A stretch of 64,000 bases of DNA from Gammaproteobacteria bacterium (lineage in GTDB: Bacteria > Pseudomonadota > Gammaproteobacteria > Steroidobacterales > Steroidobacteraceae). A program made the translations under genes and the position numbers. Of this stretch, positions 1 to 9,170 are shown piece by piece. The first letter of the stretch is position 1, and each line of letters opens with the position of its first letter. The stretch spans positions 1 through 64,000 of the forward strand of contig CANIOW010000003.1 of assembly GCA_947469285.1 (NCBI GenBank), written 5' to 3'. The notes under the pieces are model-generated. The model saw only the letters and a program-made list of their open reading frames with translations. It had not been told where the DNA came from and searched no databases.

Positions 1-1103
1 CCACTGGCCCGCACCAACAATTCGCCAGGCGTATTACACAGCAGTGGCGTGTCATCTTCAGCAACCACCCGCACCTCTAACGGAGCTCGGGGGCGACCGA
101 AAGCGCGGTCCTCAAGACAACGCGGCTCTTGGCAATTATGGATAGCGCGGGATGTCTCGGTCATGCCCCAGCCTTCAATGAGGGGAAAACCGAAACGCGC
201 TTCAAAGGCCTTGCGCACGTTGGGGTCGACGCCGGCACCTTGACCAAACTTCACCGTATGGCGCTTCTCCCACGGCGACTCGGGAGCCTTTAGCAGGATG
301 GGCGGTACGATCCCCATATAGTGGAAGGCGGTGGCGCGTGTAACCGCGATATCCTCCCACCAAGTGGAGGCATGGAATCGATCCTGCATGATCAGACAGT
401 TCCGCAGTCGCGTCACCGCATTAAAGGCAAATACTGAGACGTTCATATGGTAGGTGGGAAATGGCAGAAAGAGGCGCTCGCAGCCTCTTTCCATGGTCAT
501 TAGACCCCCCGCCGTGGCGTAATATTCACCGGATGCTAGGCAGGAAAGGTTGGATATTAAGCATCCCTTCGGTCGCCCTGTGGTGCCGGAGGTATAGATG
601 ACGAGAGCCTCACGCTCGGCTGGCGATGCCGGCGTTGCTGCCGGCGTTCGGCGGGGTGCGGGAATACTCGCATTGAGGTCTGACCCGTCGTAGACAGGTA
701 GGGGAAGTTCCAGCCCCCCCGCGACTTGTTGAGCCTCGGCCAACCGATCAGGCGCTGCCACGACGAGCGCGCATTCGGCGAACTCTATGCCGTAAGCTAA
801 CTCGTCAGGCATGTAGTCCGGATTGAGCAACACCGCCGACGCGCCGATGGCGTTCAGTGCCAGCATATGCCAAAAGTGCTCAGGCCGATTACCAAGGAGC
901 AGCCCAACCCGGTGGCCCGCTAGATACCCAGCGTCACGGTACTTGGCTTTCAATGCCTCTACTTTCTCGCCTGCGGCACCGTACGTAAACTCCGCGCCGT
1001 CTGCCAAGTACCCACGGCGAGTTGAGGGCGGATAGGCAAGAAACGCCAGCTCGGGTGTCTCTCGGGCGGCCGCATCGAACTGCTGATAGACAGTGAGTAG
1101 CAT
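1..1103 (-). CDS. Acyl-CoA synthetase (AMP-forming), C-terminus beyond window
   Basis: Class I adenylate-forming enzyme that would activate a carboxylic acid to its CoA thioester through an acyl-AMP. The reading frame is open from ATG at 1103 to the window edge, about 367 codons, so the C-terminal swinging domain is missing. The nucleotide-binding motif YTSGTTGRPKG lies near residue 170 and the GWGMTE motif near residue 312. The frame starts 56 bases after the stop of the dehydrogenase gene upstream on the same strand, so the two are probably cotranscribed. The substrate cannot be read from the sequence; the neighbouring HIBADH-like, LLM and CoA-transferase genes suggest a catabolic acid. The family call is secure. 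Confidence 0.9.
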   Translation of the reverse strand, partial: MLLTVYQQFDAAARETPELAFLAYPPSTRRGYLADGAEFTYGAAGEKVEALKAKYRDAGYLAGHRVGLLLGNRPEHFWHMLALNAIGASAVLLNPDYMPDELAYGIEFAECALVVAAPDRLAEAQQVAGGLELPLPVYDGSDLNASIPAPRRTPAATPASPAEREALVIYTSGTTGRPKGCLISNLSCLASGEYYATAGGLMTMERGCERLFLPFPTYHMNVSVFAFNAVTRLRNCLIMQDRFHASTWWEDIAVTRATAFHYMGIVPPILLKAPESPWEKRHTVKFGQGAGVDPNVRKAFEARFGFPLIEGWGMTETSRAIHNCQEPRCLEDRAFGRPRAPLEVRVVAEDDTPLLCNTPGELLVRAS

Positions 1104-1124
1104 GCGCAATTATTCCTCGTAATG

Positions 1125-1146
1125 GCACGCTCGAGCGCTAGCGTGC
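1125..1146. repeat. Short inverted repeat between two minus-strand genes
   Basis: GCACGCT (1125-1131) and AGCGTGC (1140-1146) form a perfect 7-bp stem with an 8-base loop. It sits in the 56-base gap between the HIBADH-like stop and the acyl-CoA ligase start. No T-tract follows on either strand, so it may attenuate or stabilise the message rather than terminate it. A chance hairpin is possible. Confidence 0.3.
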
Positions 1147-1159
1147 TCGAGTTCGTCAT

Positions 1160-2083
1160 TCATGAGTGTATGTTAGCTTCAGTGTCTGAGTTCAATGGCT
1201 CTGGCGTAAGCTTTGTCTGGGCCATGCGCTCAAACATCCGCACGCATAAGTTGACCTCGCCTTCGGCACCGTGCTCATTCATGAGGGCTCTATAGAGGGC
1301 CTGTACGAGTCCGCCGAAAAACATCGGCACACCGGAATTCATCGCCATTTCCTGAGCGAGCCGCACATCTTTATGCATTAAGCCAAGCGTGAAGCCCTGG
1401 CTAAGGTTGCCGGTGAGGATGTGCTTTGGAACGGTATGTTCCAGCATGAAATTGCGACCAGAACTCTTGACTAAAATTTCCCAGGTGCGTTCTGGAGTCG
1501 CCCCATTCTTCACGGCAAGCGCCATAACCTCCAGGGTCAGCAGTCGTTGCGCGGCGTTTAAAAGATTGTTCGCAAGCTTAATGACCTGACCTGTTCCGAG
1601 CACCCCGGTGTGGAACAGGTTACTGGTGATTGACCGCAGCACGGGCTCTGCCCGCGCATACTGCGCCTCACTTGCGCCAACCATGATCGCGATGGTGCCA
1701 GCCTCAGCAGCAGGCGGTCCACCGCTGACAGGGGCATCAATTAAGTCAATGCCACGCGCTGCCAGTTCCGCTGCCATGGCGCGGGTTGCCATTGGATCGC
1801 CGGTGGTCTGGTCGATGATCATCGAACCGGGCTGTAGGCCTTCAATTAACCCGTTGTTCCCAAAAATGGCAGCGCGAACCTGATCCGACGTCTGCAGGCT
1901 CAGCAACACCATCTCGCAGGCGCGGCCGACGTCGCGGTTACTCGCGCAGGACGTGGCGCCGGCCGCAGTCATTCGGGTGACGGCCGTGGGGCTCAGGTCA
2001 TAAACATGCAGCGGCCGGAAGGTCTGCAGGCGTCGAGCCAGCGCGCCGCCCATGTGGCCCAGCCCGATATATCCAATGTTCAT
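1160..2083 (-). CDS. NAD(P)-dependent oxidoreductase, 3-hydroxyisobutyrate dehydrogenase family
   Basis: Beta-hydroxyacid dehydrogenase of about 307 residues, oxidising a 3-hydroxy acid to a semialdehyde or reducing the reverse. Starting at 2083 puts the Rossmann motif GLGHMG at residues 7-12. AGGAG lies 9 bases upstream, and the two in-frame ATGs further upstream (2116, 2113) would add an untypical tail. The substrate motif DAPVSGGPPAAEAG is present near residue 118. The active-site lysine lies in GQVIKLANNLLN near residue 167, and the helix HKDVRLAQEM follows. It is first in a minus-strand pair with the acyl-CoA ligase and divergent from the LLM operon. The exact substrate is unknown; tartronate semialdehyde reductase-like activity is an alternative. 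Confidence 0.88.
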   Translation of the reverse strand: MNIGYIGLGHMGGALARRLQTFRPLHVYDLSPTAVTRMTAAGATSCASNRDVGRACEMVLLSLQTSDQVRAAIFGNNGLIEGLQPGSMIIDQTTGDPMATRAMAAELAARGIDLIDAPVSGGPPAAEAGTIAIMVGASEAQYARAEPVLRSITSNLFHTGVLGTGQVIKLANNLLNAAQRLLTLEVMALAVKNGATPERTWEILVKSSGRNFMLEHTVPKHILTGNLSQGFTLGLMHKDVRLAQEMAMNSGVPMFFGGLVQALYRALMNEHGAEGEVNLCVRMFERMAQTKLTPEPLNSDTEANIHS

Positions 2084-2124
2084 GAGATCGCGCTCCTGTT
2101 GGCGATTTAGCATCACCGGGCCGG

Positions 2125-2142
2125 TACAGCTTGAATGCTGTA
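2125..2142. promoter_or_regulatory. Inverted repeat in the HIBADH/LLM divergent region
   Basis: TACAGC (2125-2130) and GCTGTA (2137-2142) are a perfect 6-bp inverted repeat with a 6-base spacer. It lies in the AT-rich region between the divergent genes, 42 bases upstream of the minus-strand ATG. Position and symmetry would suit a regulator site or a 5' UTR hairpin. No regulator gene is adjacent, so the assignment is speculative. Confidence 0.3.
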
Positions 2143-2180
2143 TTTCAAATTAATTGTACTATAGCAATAATAATAGCACA

Positions 2181-2209
2181 TTGACAATAGCGACTAAATT
2201 TTTGATAAT
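2181..2209 (+). promoter_or_regulatory. Near-consensus sigma-70 promoter for the LLM-SMP30-CoA-transferase genes
   Basis: TTGACA (2181-2186), a perfect -35 hexamer, is followed after exactly 17 bases by GATAAT (2204-2209), five of six matches to the -10 consensus. The surrounding DNA is much more AT-rich than the flanking genes. Transcription would start near 2216, leaving a leader of about 65 bases before the LLM ATG at 2283. This placement also argues against the longer in-frame start at 2154, which lies upstream of the promoter. Confidence 0.75.
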
Positions 2210-2282
2210 TAGCCGGAGAGGCTTAATTCAGTGTGCGGGCAAGCCTTTTCCTAGCAATAATCTAATACAGTTGAGAGCATTC

Positions 2283-3383
2283 ATGCGAGTCAGCATACTT
2301 TTTACGTCTCACCCTGACGCGGCCACTGAGCCCTATCCGCACCATGCAGTACATGCGCGCGTAACGCGCGAAGTGATGCAGGCAGAGGAAGAAGGATTCG
2401 ACGCGATCTGGATCGCCGAGCATCACTTCTCCAACACTTACGGCATATTGCCCGACCCATTCAGCTACCTCGCCTATCTCGCCGCGAAGACCACCCGGAT
2501 TAAGCTGGGCGCAGCAGTCATGGTCGTGCCACTCCACCATCCAATGCGGATCGTGGAGAATTCGGCGTTCATCGACATCCTGAGTAACGGCCGGTTTCAA
2601 CTCGGGCTGGGAACTGGTTATCGAAAATATGAGTTCGACGGCCTCGGGGTCGACTACGAGGCAAGGCGCGAGATACAAGCAGAGGCCATTCCGATCATTC
2701 TGGATGGTTTCCACAAGCGGAAACTGAATCACCAGGGCAAATACTTCACGATTAAGGTGGATGGGAAAGAGGAGATATTTCCACAGCCTGTCCAGTCGCC
2801 ACACCCACCGTTCTATCTTGGTGCAGGCACGCCAGGCACCATCATCCAGGCGGCAACCCATGGCTTTGGAATGATGATGGGCTCGTTGCCAAGTGGCGAA
2901 ATTCTGGCGAATAACGTCAAGTTATACCGTGAGAATATGCACCTGGCGCCGCCCCCTCTCAATAAAAATCCAGCTTTCGGAGAGGTTGATGTGGTGCGCA
3001 TGGTTTATGTCGCGCCGACGGACGCGCAGGCACGAGAGGAGTCTGAGGCTGGCATCGTGCGGCATATGAGTAGCTTCCTCGGCGGCGACACCAAGGGTTA
3101 CCTGGGTGAGGTCGCAAAGAAGAACAGCGATAGTCAATTTTCCTACGAGAGCCTCTGCTCTCAGACCATTTTGCACGGGTCACCGGAAACCGTGATTCGC
3201 GGCATAGAGCGACTCGCGGCGATTGGGGTCACCTCGCTGATGATTCACTACCCGCCCTACTATGGCCCCGAGCGCATTAGCGCGATGCTACGCCTGTTCG
3301 CGAAAGAGGTGCTGCCGGCGGTGCGGGAGATTGGGCAGCGGCCTGTGGTTTCGGCAGCGGCGTTAGCCACGAGCGCGTCCTGA
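2283..3383 (+). CDS. LLM class flavin-dependent oxidoreductase
   Basis: Bacterial luciferase-like monooxygenase of 366 residues, expected to use reduced FMN (or F420) to oxidise an organic substrate. The family pattern is present: EEGFDAIWIAEHHF near residue 37, KLGAAVMVVPLHHPMR near residue 75 and GRFQLGLGTGYRKYEF near residue 103. The ATG at 2283 is chosen over 2154 because the upstream residues are not family-like and a strong promoter lies between the two. GAGAG is a weak ribosome site 5 bases upstream. It is first in a plus-strand set with the SMP-30 protein 14 bases downstream, a layout that suits ring or ketone oxygenation followed by lactone opening. The substrate is unknown. Confidence 0.9.
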   Translation: MRVSILFTSHPDAATEPYPHHAVHARVTREVMQAEEEGFDAIWIAEHHFSNTYGILPDPFSYLAYLAAKTTRIKLGAAVMVVPLHHPMRIVENSAFIDILSNGRFQLGLGTGYRKYEFDGLGVDYEARREIQAEAIPIILDGFHKRKLNHQGKYFTIKVDGKEEIFPQPVQSPHPPFYLGAGTPGTIIQAATHGFGMMMGSLPSGEILANNVKLYRENMHLAPPPLNKNPAFGEVDVVRMVYVAPTDAQAREESEAGIVRHMSSFLGGDTKGYLGEVAKKNSDSQFSYESLCSQTILHGSPETVIRGIERLAAIGVTSLMIHYPPYYGPERISAMLRLFAKEVLPAVREIGQRPVVSAAALATSAS

Positions 3384-3397
3384 GTCGGTGAATTAAG

Positions 3398-4324
3398 TTG
3401 CCTCTCACACTAGTCGGCCACGAACTCACCAGCGGCCTCCGGTTCCCGGAAGGCCCCGCTGTTCTCGCGGACGGTCGGGTGCTGTGTGTCGAAATGGAGG
3501 CCGGCGACCTGACCGCGGTTTCCCCGGACGGCCGTAAGGAAGTCTTGGCGCACGTCGGGGGTGGGCCGAATGGCGTCGCTATTGGCCCAGACGGACTTGC
3601 CTATCTATGCAACAACGGCGGTCTGACGTTCAAGACCTTCGAGGGGGGCTACCTACGGCCGGTGGGCGGGGCTCCGGGTCATCCAGATGGCTGGATCGAG
3701 CGAGTCGATCTTGCGACGGGCAGGGTTGAACGCCTCTACGATCACTGCAACGGCAGGCCACTGCGAGGTCCAAATGACATCGTGTTCGACCGCCATGGAG
3801 GCTTTTGGTTTACCGACCTAGGCGGCGTCCACGAGCGCGAGATCTTGCGTGGTTCTGTTTATTACGCCAAGGCAGACGGGTCGATGCTGCGCGAGGTGAT
3901 CTTCCCTATTTTCATGCCTAACGGGGTCGGCCTGTCACCAGATGGCGCTACCCTTTACGTGTCAGAGACCGATACCTGTCGACTCTGGGCGTACCCAATC
4001 ACCGGGCCGGGCGAGGTTGCGCTAGCGCCGTGGCCCTCACCCAACGGTGGTCGTCTCGTATGTGGGTTGCCTGGGTACGCGCGATTCGACTCGCTAGCAG
4101 TCGAAGAGGATGGTCGCATTTGTGTCGCGACATTGGTCCGCGGTGGCATCACCGTCGCAGCACCCGACGGCAGTGGCTACGAGTTTCTCAGTGCGCCGGA
4201 GCCGTACTGTACAAATATTTGTTTCGGTGGCGAGGATATGCGCACCGCGTACATTACGTTGTCGGGTTCGGGGAAGATTCTGGCGGTGCCCTGGCCGCGC
4301 GCCGGACTGCGGCTCGCCTTCTAG
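3398..4324 (+). CDS. SMP-30/gluconolactonase/LRE-like lactonase
   Basis: Six-bladed beta-propeller protein of 308 residues in the SMP-30/gluconolactonase family, which hydrolyses lactones using a bound divalent metal. Family signatures are FPEGPAVLADG near residue 16 (metal-ligand Glu), GPNGVAIGPDG near residue 56, GPNDIVFDRHGGFWFTDLGG near residue 125 and MPNGVGLSPDG near residue 174. The start is TTG at 3398, 14 bases after the LLM stop; no ATG precedes the first blade. It probably opens a lactone made by, or related to, the LLM product. Confidence in the fold is high and in the substrate low. Confidence 0.87.
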   Translation: MPLTLVGHELTSGLRFPEGPAVLADGRVLCVEMEAGDLTAVSPDGRKEVLAHVGGGPNGVAIGPDGLAYLCNNGGLTFKTFEGGYLRPVGGAPGHPDGWIERVDLATGRVERLYDHCNGRPLRGPNDIVFDRHGGFWFTDLGGVHEREILRGSVYYAKADGSMLREVIFPIFMPNGVGLSPDGATLYVSETDTCRLWAYPITGPGEVALAPWPSPNGGRLVCGLPGYARFDSLAVEEDGRICVATLVRGGITVAAPDGSGYEFLSAPEPYCTNICFGGEDMRTAYITLSGSGKILAVPWPRAGLRLAF

Positions 4325-4449
4325 TCGACCCGAATTCAGACAGGCGGCCGGCCCTGGTGGGCCGCAAGCGTAATCAGCGCCGTGCCTGAGGGTGGTCAAA
4401 GCGACGGCGCGACTCAGACCCCGCGCAATTTCCACTCACCAGCCACTAG

Positions 4450-5703
4450 TTGGATTCCCCCTTGCACACTCATCGCTTCCATTCCGCAGATCTTGCAGCG
4501 GTGCTGCCGTCCGGTGGCCGTACGCTGGTGCTCGGTTGCTCAGGGGAGTCGCTGTTGCTGGCTGCTGCCGTGATGGAATCCGGCAGCGCGCTAGGCGCCA
4601 TGACGTTCACTGGAATATTCGTCCCAGGGGTTAACCGTCAGACCTACCTTGCGAACTCAAACAGCATCGTCGAGACTTTTTTTTTGACGCCTGAATTGAA
4701 GGCGGCTGGCGCTGCCGTGCGGTTTCTGCCACTTTGCGTCGGCGACATTCAGCGGCGACTCCAGACTATCACTATCGATGCGGCGCTCTTTATGGTCGCT
4801 CCGCCAGATGCCGACGGCAACTGTAGCTTTGGCCCCACCGTTGATTTTCTGGCTGAACTTTGGCCACGCATACCGGTACGCATCGCGCACATTAATCCCC
4901 AGATGCCGCGCACTCATGGCCATCCTGGAATTCCGTTGAAGAGCATCACTGCCTACACAGAAGGCGCGCAACCGTTGGTCGGCTCGATCGAGCCGGCCAA
5001 AGATCCACTGGCCGCGCAAATTGCCGCCTACACAGCGCCATTCATTATAGATGGCGCCACGTTGCAGGTCGGTCTCGGCAAGTTACCGAGCGCCGTCCTC
5101 TCGGCATTGACCCAGCGGCGAAACCTACGAATACATTCAGGCATGATCGGGGACGCTGTCATGGAGCTTGAGGGAGCGGGGGCGCTCGCGGGCGGTCCGG
5201 CGGTCACCACTGGAGTCGCTATCGGCTCGGAACGCTTGTACAACGCCATCGTCAGTCCAACCTATAACTTCCAACCGGCCTCAATAACCCACAGCCCGAG
5301 GGTCATCGCGGATATTGATAATTTCGTTGCGATTAATTCAGCGATAGAGGTAGACCTCTTCGGGCAGGTCTATGCAGAGATGGGGCCCACCGGGCTTCTG
5401 TCTGGGCCAGGTGGTGCTAGCGATTATGCTCGCGGGGCAAGGGCGGCGAATGGCTTGCGAATCATCGTGCTGCCTGCCAGCGCCAATCAACGCAGCATCA
5501 GCCGCGTGGTACTGCCCGGCGCGGGCGCCGGGCCTGTTTCGCTTGGCAGAATGGACGTGGACATTATCGTCACGGAATTTGGCGCAGCCGATCTTCGCGG
5601 ACACACCTATATGGAACGCGCTGAATTGTTAATCAATATCGCCGCCCCAGATCACCGTCCGGCACTTCGCGCAGGTTGGGAACGTTTTACTGCGCGGTGT
5701 TAG
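4450..5703 (+). CDS. Acetyl-CoA hydrolase/CoA-transferase family protein
   Basis: Single-chain class I CoA-transferase of about 417 residues, moving CoA between acids or hydrolysing acyl-CoA. The C-terminal half carries typical features: GLGKLPSAVLSAL near residue 214, NSAIEVDLFGQVYAEMGPTG near residue 295 (carrying the likely catalytic glutamate) and EFGAADLRGHT near residue 376. The start is uncertain: TTG at 4450 is used, a second TTG lies at 4462, and neither has a clear ribosome site. It follows the lactonase by 125 bases and ends the plus-strand set. It could charge the ring-opened acid without ATP, alongside the ATP-dependent ligase at the left edge. Confidence 0.82.
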   Translation: MDSPLHTHRFHSADLAAVLPSGGRTLVLGCSGESLLLAAAVMESGSALGAMTFTGIFVPGVNRQTYLANSNSIVETFFLTPELKAAGAAVRFLPLCVGDIQRRLQTITIDAALFMVAPPDADGNCSFGPTVDFLAELWPRIPVRIAHINPQMPRTHGHPGIPLKSITAYTEGAQPLVGSIEPAKDPLAAQIAAYTAPFIIDGATLQVGLGKLPSAVLSALTQRRNLRIHSGMIGDAVMELEGAGALAGGPAVTTGVAIGSERLYNAIVSPTYNFQPASITHSPRVIADIDNFVAINSAIEVDLFGQVYAEMGPTGLLSGPGGASDYARGARAANGLRIIVLPASANQRSISRVVLPGAGAGPVSLGRMDVDIIVTEFGAADLRGHTYMERAELLINIAAPDHRPALRAGWERFTARC

Positions 5704-5730
5704 TGCCCCCACAAAATCCATTGTTTCAAT

Positions 5731-5795
5731 GTAGGAGGGAGCTTGCTCCCGACTCTTTCTGCCAATTAAAGAGTCGCGAGCAAGCTCGCTCCTAC
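5731..5795. repeat. REP doublet (REPIN-like palindrome)
   Basis: Two 28-base arms (5731-5758 and 5768-5795) are inverted copies with 26 of 28 matches around a 9-base spacer. Each arm holds its own short palindrome, GGGAGCTTGCTCCC on the left and CGAGCAAGCTCG on the right. The core GAGCTTGCTCGCGA is the kind of REP sequence familiar from Pseudomonas and other gammaproteobacteria. It sits between the converging ends of the CoA-transferase and glmS genes, where it could stop transcription from both sides. A shorter relic of the same core lies at 39757-39768. No RAYT transposase is seen in the window. Confidence 0.85.
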
Positions 5796-5807
5796 GCACT
5801 CTCGCCG

Positions 5808-7652
5808 TTACTCCACCGTCACGCTCTTCGCCAGATTGCGTGGCTTGTCGACGTCCGTGCCACGCAGCGTGGCCACGTGGTAGCTCAGCAGCTGCAGCGG
5901 GATGGTGTAGATGATAGGCGCCTGAAAATAGCTGACGTGTCGCGGCATGGTAATGACCGTGACGCCATCTTCTGATTGAAAGCCGCTGTCTGGATCGGCG
6001 AACACAATCAGTTCCCCGCCACGCGCACGCACTTCCTGCAAATTGCTCTTCAGCTTTTCCAGCAGGTCATTGTTCGGCGCCACCGCCACCACCGGCATGT
6101 CCGCATCGACCAGCGCCAGCGGCCCATGCTTTAACTCGCCAGCCGCGTAAGCCTCGGCATGAATGTAGCTGATCTCCTTGAGCTTCAGGCTGCCCTCCAT
6201 CGCAATGGGGTACAGCGCGCCGCGGCCTAAGAACAGCGCGTGGCGCTTGTCGACAAATTTCTCCGCCAGCACCCGGATGACCGGGTCCAGCGCCAGCGTC
6301 GCTTCGATGAGTGCAGGCAGCTCCAGCAGCCGCGTCACCAGTCCATGTTCCCGTTCCAGCGGCATGCCGTGATGCTTACCCAAGGCCACCACCAGCATGC
6401 CGAAGGCGGTGAGCTGCGTGGTGAATGCCTTGGTGGAGGCCACCCCAATCTCCGGGCCGGCGCGGGTGAGCATGACGAGTTCGCTTTCGCGCACCAGGCT
6501 GCTTTCCGGCACGTTGCAGATAGCCAGTGTCGACAGGTAGCCGCTCTGTTTTGCCAGCCGCAGTGCGGCGAGCGTGTCGGCGGTTTCGCCGGACTGCGAG
6601 ATGGTGACGAAGAGCGTGTTCTTCGGCACCACCGGCGAGCGGTAGCGAAACTCGCTCGCAATGTCGACCCAGCAGGGCAGCCGGCAAATCTGCTCGATGA
6701 AATAGCGCGCCACGCTGCCCGCATGAAAGCTGGTGCCACAGGCCACAATCTGCACGGCCTCGGTGTTCTTCAGCACTTCTTCTGCCGCCGGCCCAAAGGC
6801 GGCAGCGAGCAGCCGGCCACCGGCCACGCGCTCTTCCAGCGTCTGCGCCACCGCGCGCGGTTGCTCGTAGATTTCCTTGAGCATGTAGTGCGCATAATCG
6901 CCGCGCTCTACGGCATCGGCGGACAGCTCGCTTTCGCGCTGTGGGCGCACGACGGTCTTGCCGGCCGCGTCTACCACGGTAATACGCGTCCGCTCGATGA
7001 GCGCCACATCCCCTTCCTCTAGGAACATGAAGGTGCGCGTCACTGGTAACAAAGCCGCCACGTCGGAGGCGACGTAGTTCTCGCCTGCGCGCTCCCCCTG
7101 GCCCAAGCCCACCACCACCGGACAGCCGGCGCGCGCCAGCACCAGCGAGTCGGGCGCCGCTTCGCTCAACACTGCCAGCGCATACGCGCCGTGCAATTCG
7201 CGCACCGTCGCCTGCACAGCTTCGAACAACACTGGTTGCATCTGCAGATGGTAGTGAATGCGGTGCGCAATCACTTCGGTGTCGGTCTCAGAAGTAAACA
7301 CGTACCCCAGCGCCTGCAGCTCGCGGCGCAACTGCTCGTGGTTCTCGATGATGCCGTTGTGCACGATGGCAATGCCATCGCGCGAAATATGGGGATGGGC
7401 ATTGCGCTCGCTCGGCACGCCATGCGTCGCCCAGCGGGTGTGGGCAATACCCGTGTGGCCAGCGGTAGGGGTGTCGTCGAGTGCCTGCTCCAGCATCACC
7501 ACCTTGCCCACTGCCCGCAGACGCTGCACCTTGCCATGTTGCAGCACCGCAACGCCGGCCGAATCATAGCCGCGGTATTCCAGCCGTCGCAGGCCTTCAA
7601 TGAGGATGGGGACAACATCGCGCCCAGCTACTGCTCCAACAATTCCACACAT
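5808..7652 (-). CDS. glmS: Glutamine-fructose-6-phosphate aminotransferase
   Basis: Makes glucosamine-6-phosphate from fructose-6-phosphate and glutamine, the first step to UDP-GlcNAc for peptidoglycan and LPS. The 614-residue protein has the N-terminal amidotransferase with catalytic Cys2 in MCGIVGAV and [16 protein letters not shown] near residue 73. Two SIS domains follow, with CGTSFHAGS near residue 307 and SQSGETADT near residue 353. The conserved tail LAKSVTVE ends the protein. Length and start match the family (about 609). glmU lies 12 bases upstream on the same strand, so the two form an operon. No glmS ribozyme-type leader is apparent. Confidence 0.98.
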   Translation of the reverse strand: MCGIVGAVAGRDVVPILIEGLRRLEYRGYDSAGVAVLQHGKVQRLRAVGKVVMLEQALDDTPTAGHTGIAHTRWATHGVPSERNAHPHISRDGIAIVHNGIIENHEQLRRELQALGYVFTSETDTEVIAHRIHYHLQMQPVLFEAVQATVRELHGAYALAVLSEAAPDSLVLARAGCPVVVGLGQGERAGENYVASDVAALLPVTRTFMFLEEGDVALIERTRITVVDAAGKTVVRPQRESELSADAVERGDYAHYMLKEIYEQPRAVAQTLEERVAGGRLLAAAFGPAAEEVLKNTEAVQIVACGTSFHAGSVARYFIEQICRLPCWVDIASEFRYRSPVVPKNTLFVTISQSGETADTLAALRLAKQSGYLSTLAICNVPESSLVRESELVMLTRAGPEIGVASTKAFTTQLTAFGMLVVALGKHHGMPLEREHGLVTRLLELPALIEATLALDPVIRVLAEKFVDKRHALFLGRGALYPIAMEGSLKLKEISYIHAEAYAAGELKHGPLALVDADMPVVAVAPNNDLLEKLKSNLQEVRARGGELIVFADPDSGFQSEDGVTVITMPRHVSYFQAPIIYTIPLQLLSYHVATLRGTDVDKPRNLAKSVTVE

Positions 7653-7664
7653 CTCGCTAGCTCC

Positions 7665-9122
7665 TCAGTCCTGCTGATCGTCTTTCTGGCCGCCATCAAG
7701 ACGGCTGCGCGCAATCCTTGCCGCTTTCTGCTCGGCATTCGCCTTGGCCGGACGGCTCCACGTTGGGAGCGTCACGGTACGTGCGCGCTCTACCGTCAGC
7801 GCCGCTGCTGGCACCGCCTTCGACAACGCACTGCCCGCGCCGGTGGTAGCGTTCGCCCCCACTTCGATGGGAGCAACTAGCATGGTGCCGCTACCGATGA
7901 AGGCGCCATCGCCGATGAGCGTGGGCCACTTGTTCTGGCCGTCGTAGTTGCAGGTGATGGTGCCGGCACCCACATTCACCTTCGCGCCCAGCACGGCATC
8001 GCCGAGATAGGTGAGGTGATTGGCCTTGCTGCCCGCACCGAGCACCGTGTTTTTCAGCTCCACGAAATTGCCAATATGCGCTTCGCTATGCGTCACCGTG
8101 CCGGGACGCAACCGCGCGAACGGGCCGATGACATTACGCGCACCAACCACGGCTCCGTGAATGACGGTGTTGGGCTGTACCTCGGTGTCCGCACCAATCT
8201 CGCAGTCACGCAGCACGCAGTTGGCACCGATCTTCACGCGGTCGCCCAACACCACGCGGCCCTCCAACACCACGTTGACGTCAAGCTGCACATCGCGGCC
8301 ATGCTCGACCGTGCCCCGAATATCCAAACGCGCCGGGTCGATGAGGGTGACACCAGCCAGCATCAGTTCGTGCGCCCGCTGCCGGCGATAGTGGCCTTCC
8401 AGCTCGGCTAACTGCACCTTATCGTTCACGCCCAGCACTTCCGCTTCAGTGGGCGACACGACAGCACTCACCTTGCGGCCATCTTTCACGCCGAGCGCGA
8501 TGATGTCCGTCAGGTAGTACTCGCCCTGGGCGTTGTCGTTCTTCAGGCCGGAAAGCCAGCGACGCAAATCCCCGGCCATCGCCACCAGCAGACCGGTGTT
8601 GCCTTCGCGCACCTCACGTTCTTTGCGGGTGGCGTCTTTCTGCTCCACGATGCGGTAGACGCTGCCGGCGTTGTCGCGCAGCACGCGGCCATAGCCTTCG
8701 GGGTTCGCAAGCAACACCGACAGCAGCGCCAGCCGGCCCTCGCCGCCTGCGGCCAGCAGGGCGTTCAGCGTGGCGGTGCGAATGAGCGGCACGTCGCCAT
8801 AGAGCACCAGCACGCGGTGGTCGTCGGGAATGTTCGGCAGGCCCTGCATGACGGCATGGCCGGTGCCCAACTGCTCCGCCTGCAAGGCCCATTGGATGGG
8901 TTCGTCCTTCAGTACGGCCTGGACGCGGTCTCCGCCGTGGCCATAGACCACGTGGATGCCGACCGGGCCCAACTCGCGGGCGCAGTCGACGACGTGCTTC
9001 AGCAAGGGCTTGCCAGCGAGCGGCTGCAGCACCTTGGGCAGGTCGCTCTGCATGCGCTTGCCCTGCCCGGCGGCAAGGATGACGACAGAGAGGGGAGCGA
9101 GGTTGGCGTTGGCTTCGGTCAC
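7665..9122 (-). CDS. glmU: Bifunctional UDP-GlcNAc pyrophosphorylase/glucosamine-1-P acetyltransferase
   Basis: Completes UDP-GlcNAc synthesis: acetylates glucosamine-1-phosphate, then couples it to UTP. The N-terminal domain starts with LAAGQGKRM and carries the PKVLQPLAGKPLLKHV motif. The C-terminal left-handed beta-helix repeats are followed by NYDGQNKWPTLIGDGAFIGS and the acetyltransferase loop. GTG at 9122 (AAGG 8-9 bases upstream) leaves 14 residues before the uridyltransferase core. A longer TTG start at 9179 is in frame but adds a non-conserved tail. A lysine/arginine-rich C-terminal extension follows the helix. In many gammaproteobacteria this gene directly follows atpC; here atpC is 30 kb away. 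Confidence 0.96.
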   Translation of the reverse strand: MTEANANLAPLSVVILAAGQGKRMQSDLPKVLQPLAGKPLLKHVVDCARELGPVGIHVVYGHGGDRVQAVLKDEPIQWALQAEQLGTGHAVMQGLPNIPDDHRVLVLYGDVPLIRTATLNALLAAGGEGRLALLSVLLANPEGYGRVLRDNAGSVYRIVEQKDATRKEREVREGNTGLLVAMAGDLRRWLSGLKNDNAQGEYYLTDIIALGVKDGRKVSAVVSPTEAEVLGVNDKVQLAELEGHYRRQRAHELMLAGVTLIDPARLDIRGTVEHGRDVQLDVNVVLEGRVVLGDRVKIGANCVLRDCEIGADTEVQPNTVIHGAVVGARNVIGPFARLRPGTVTHSEAHIGNFVELKNTVLGAGSKANHLTYLGDAVLGAKVNVGAGTITCNYDGQNKWPTLIGDGAFIGSGTMLVAPIEVGANATTGAGSALSKAVPAAALTVERARTVTLPTWSRPAKANAEQKAARIARSRLDGGQKDDQQD

Positions 9123-9170
9123 GGGGGCGGCCTTGGGGCGATTTGACAGATTATTCTCGCACGCTTGCAA

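Noticed and set aside
6240-7022. Plus-strand open frame of 260 codons inside glmS
   Set aside because: Shadow frame opposite a secure glmS; no domain and no ribosome site.
7653-7664. Looked for a glmS ribozyme or riboswitch leader
   Set aside because: Only 12 bases separate glmU and glmS; there is no room for a leader structure.
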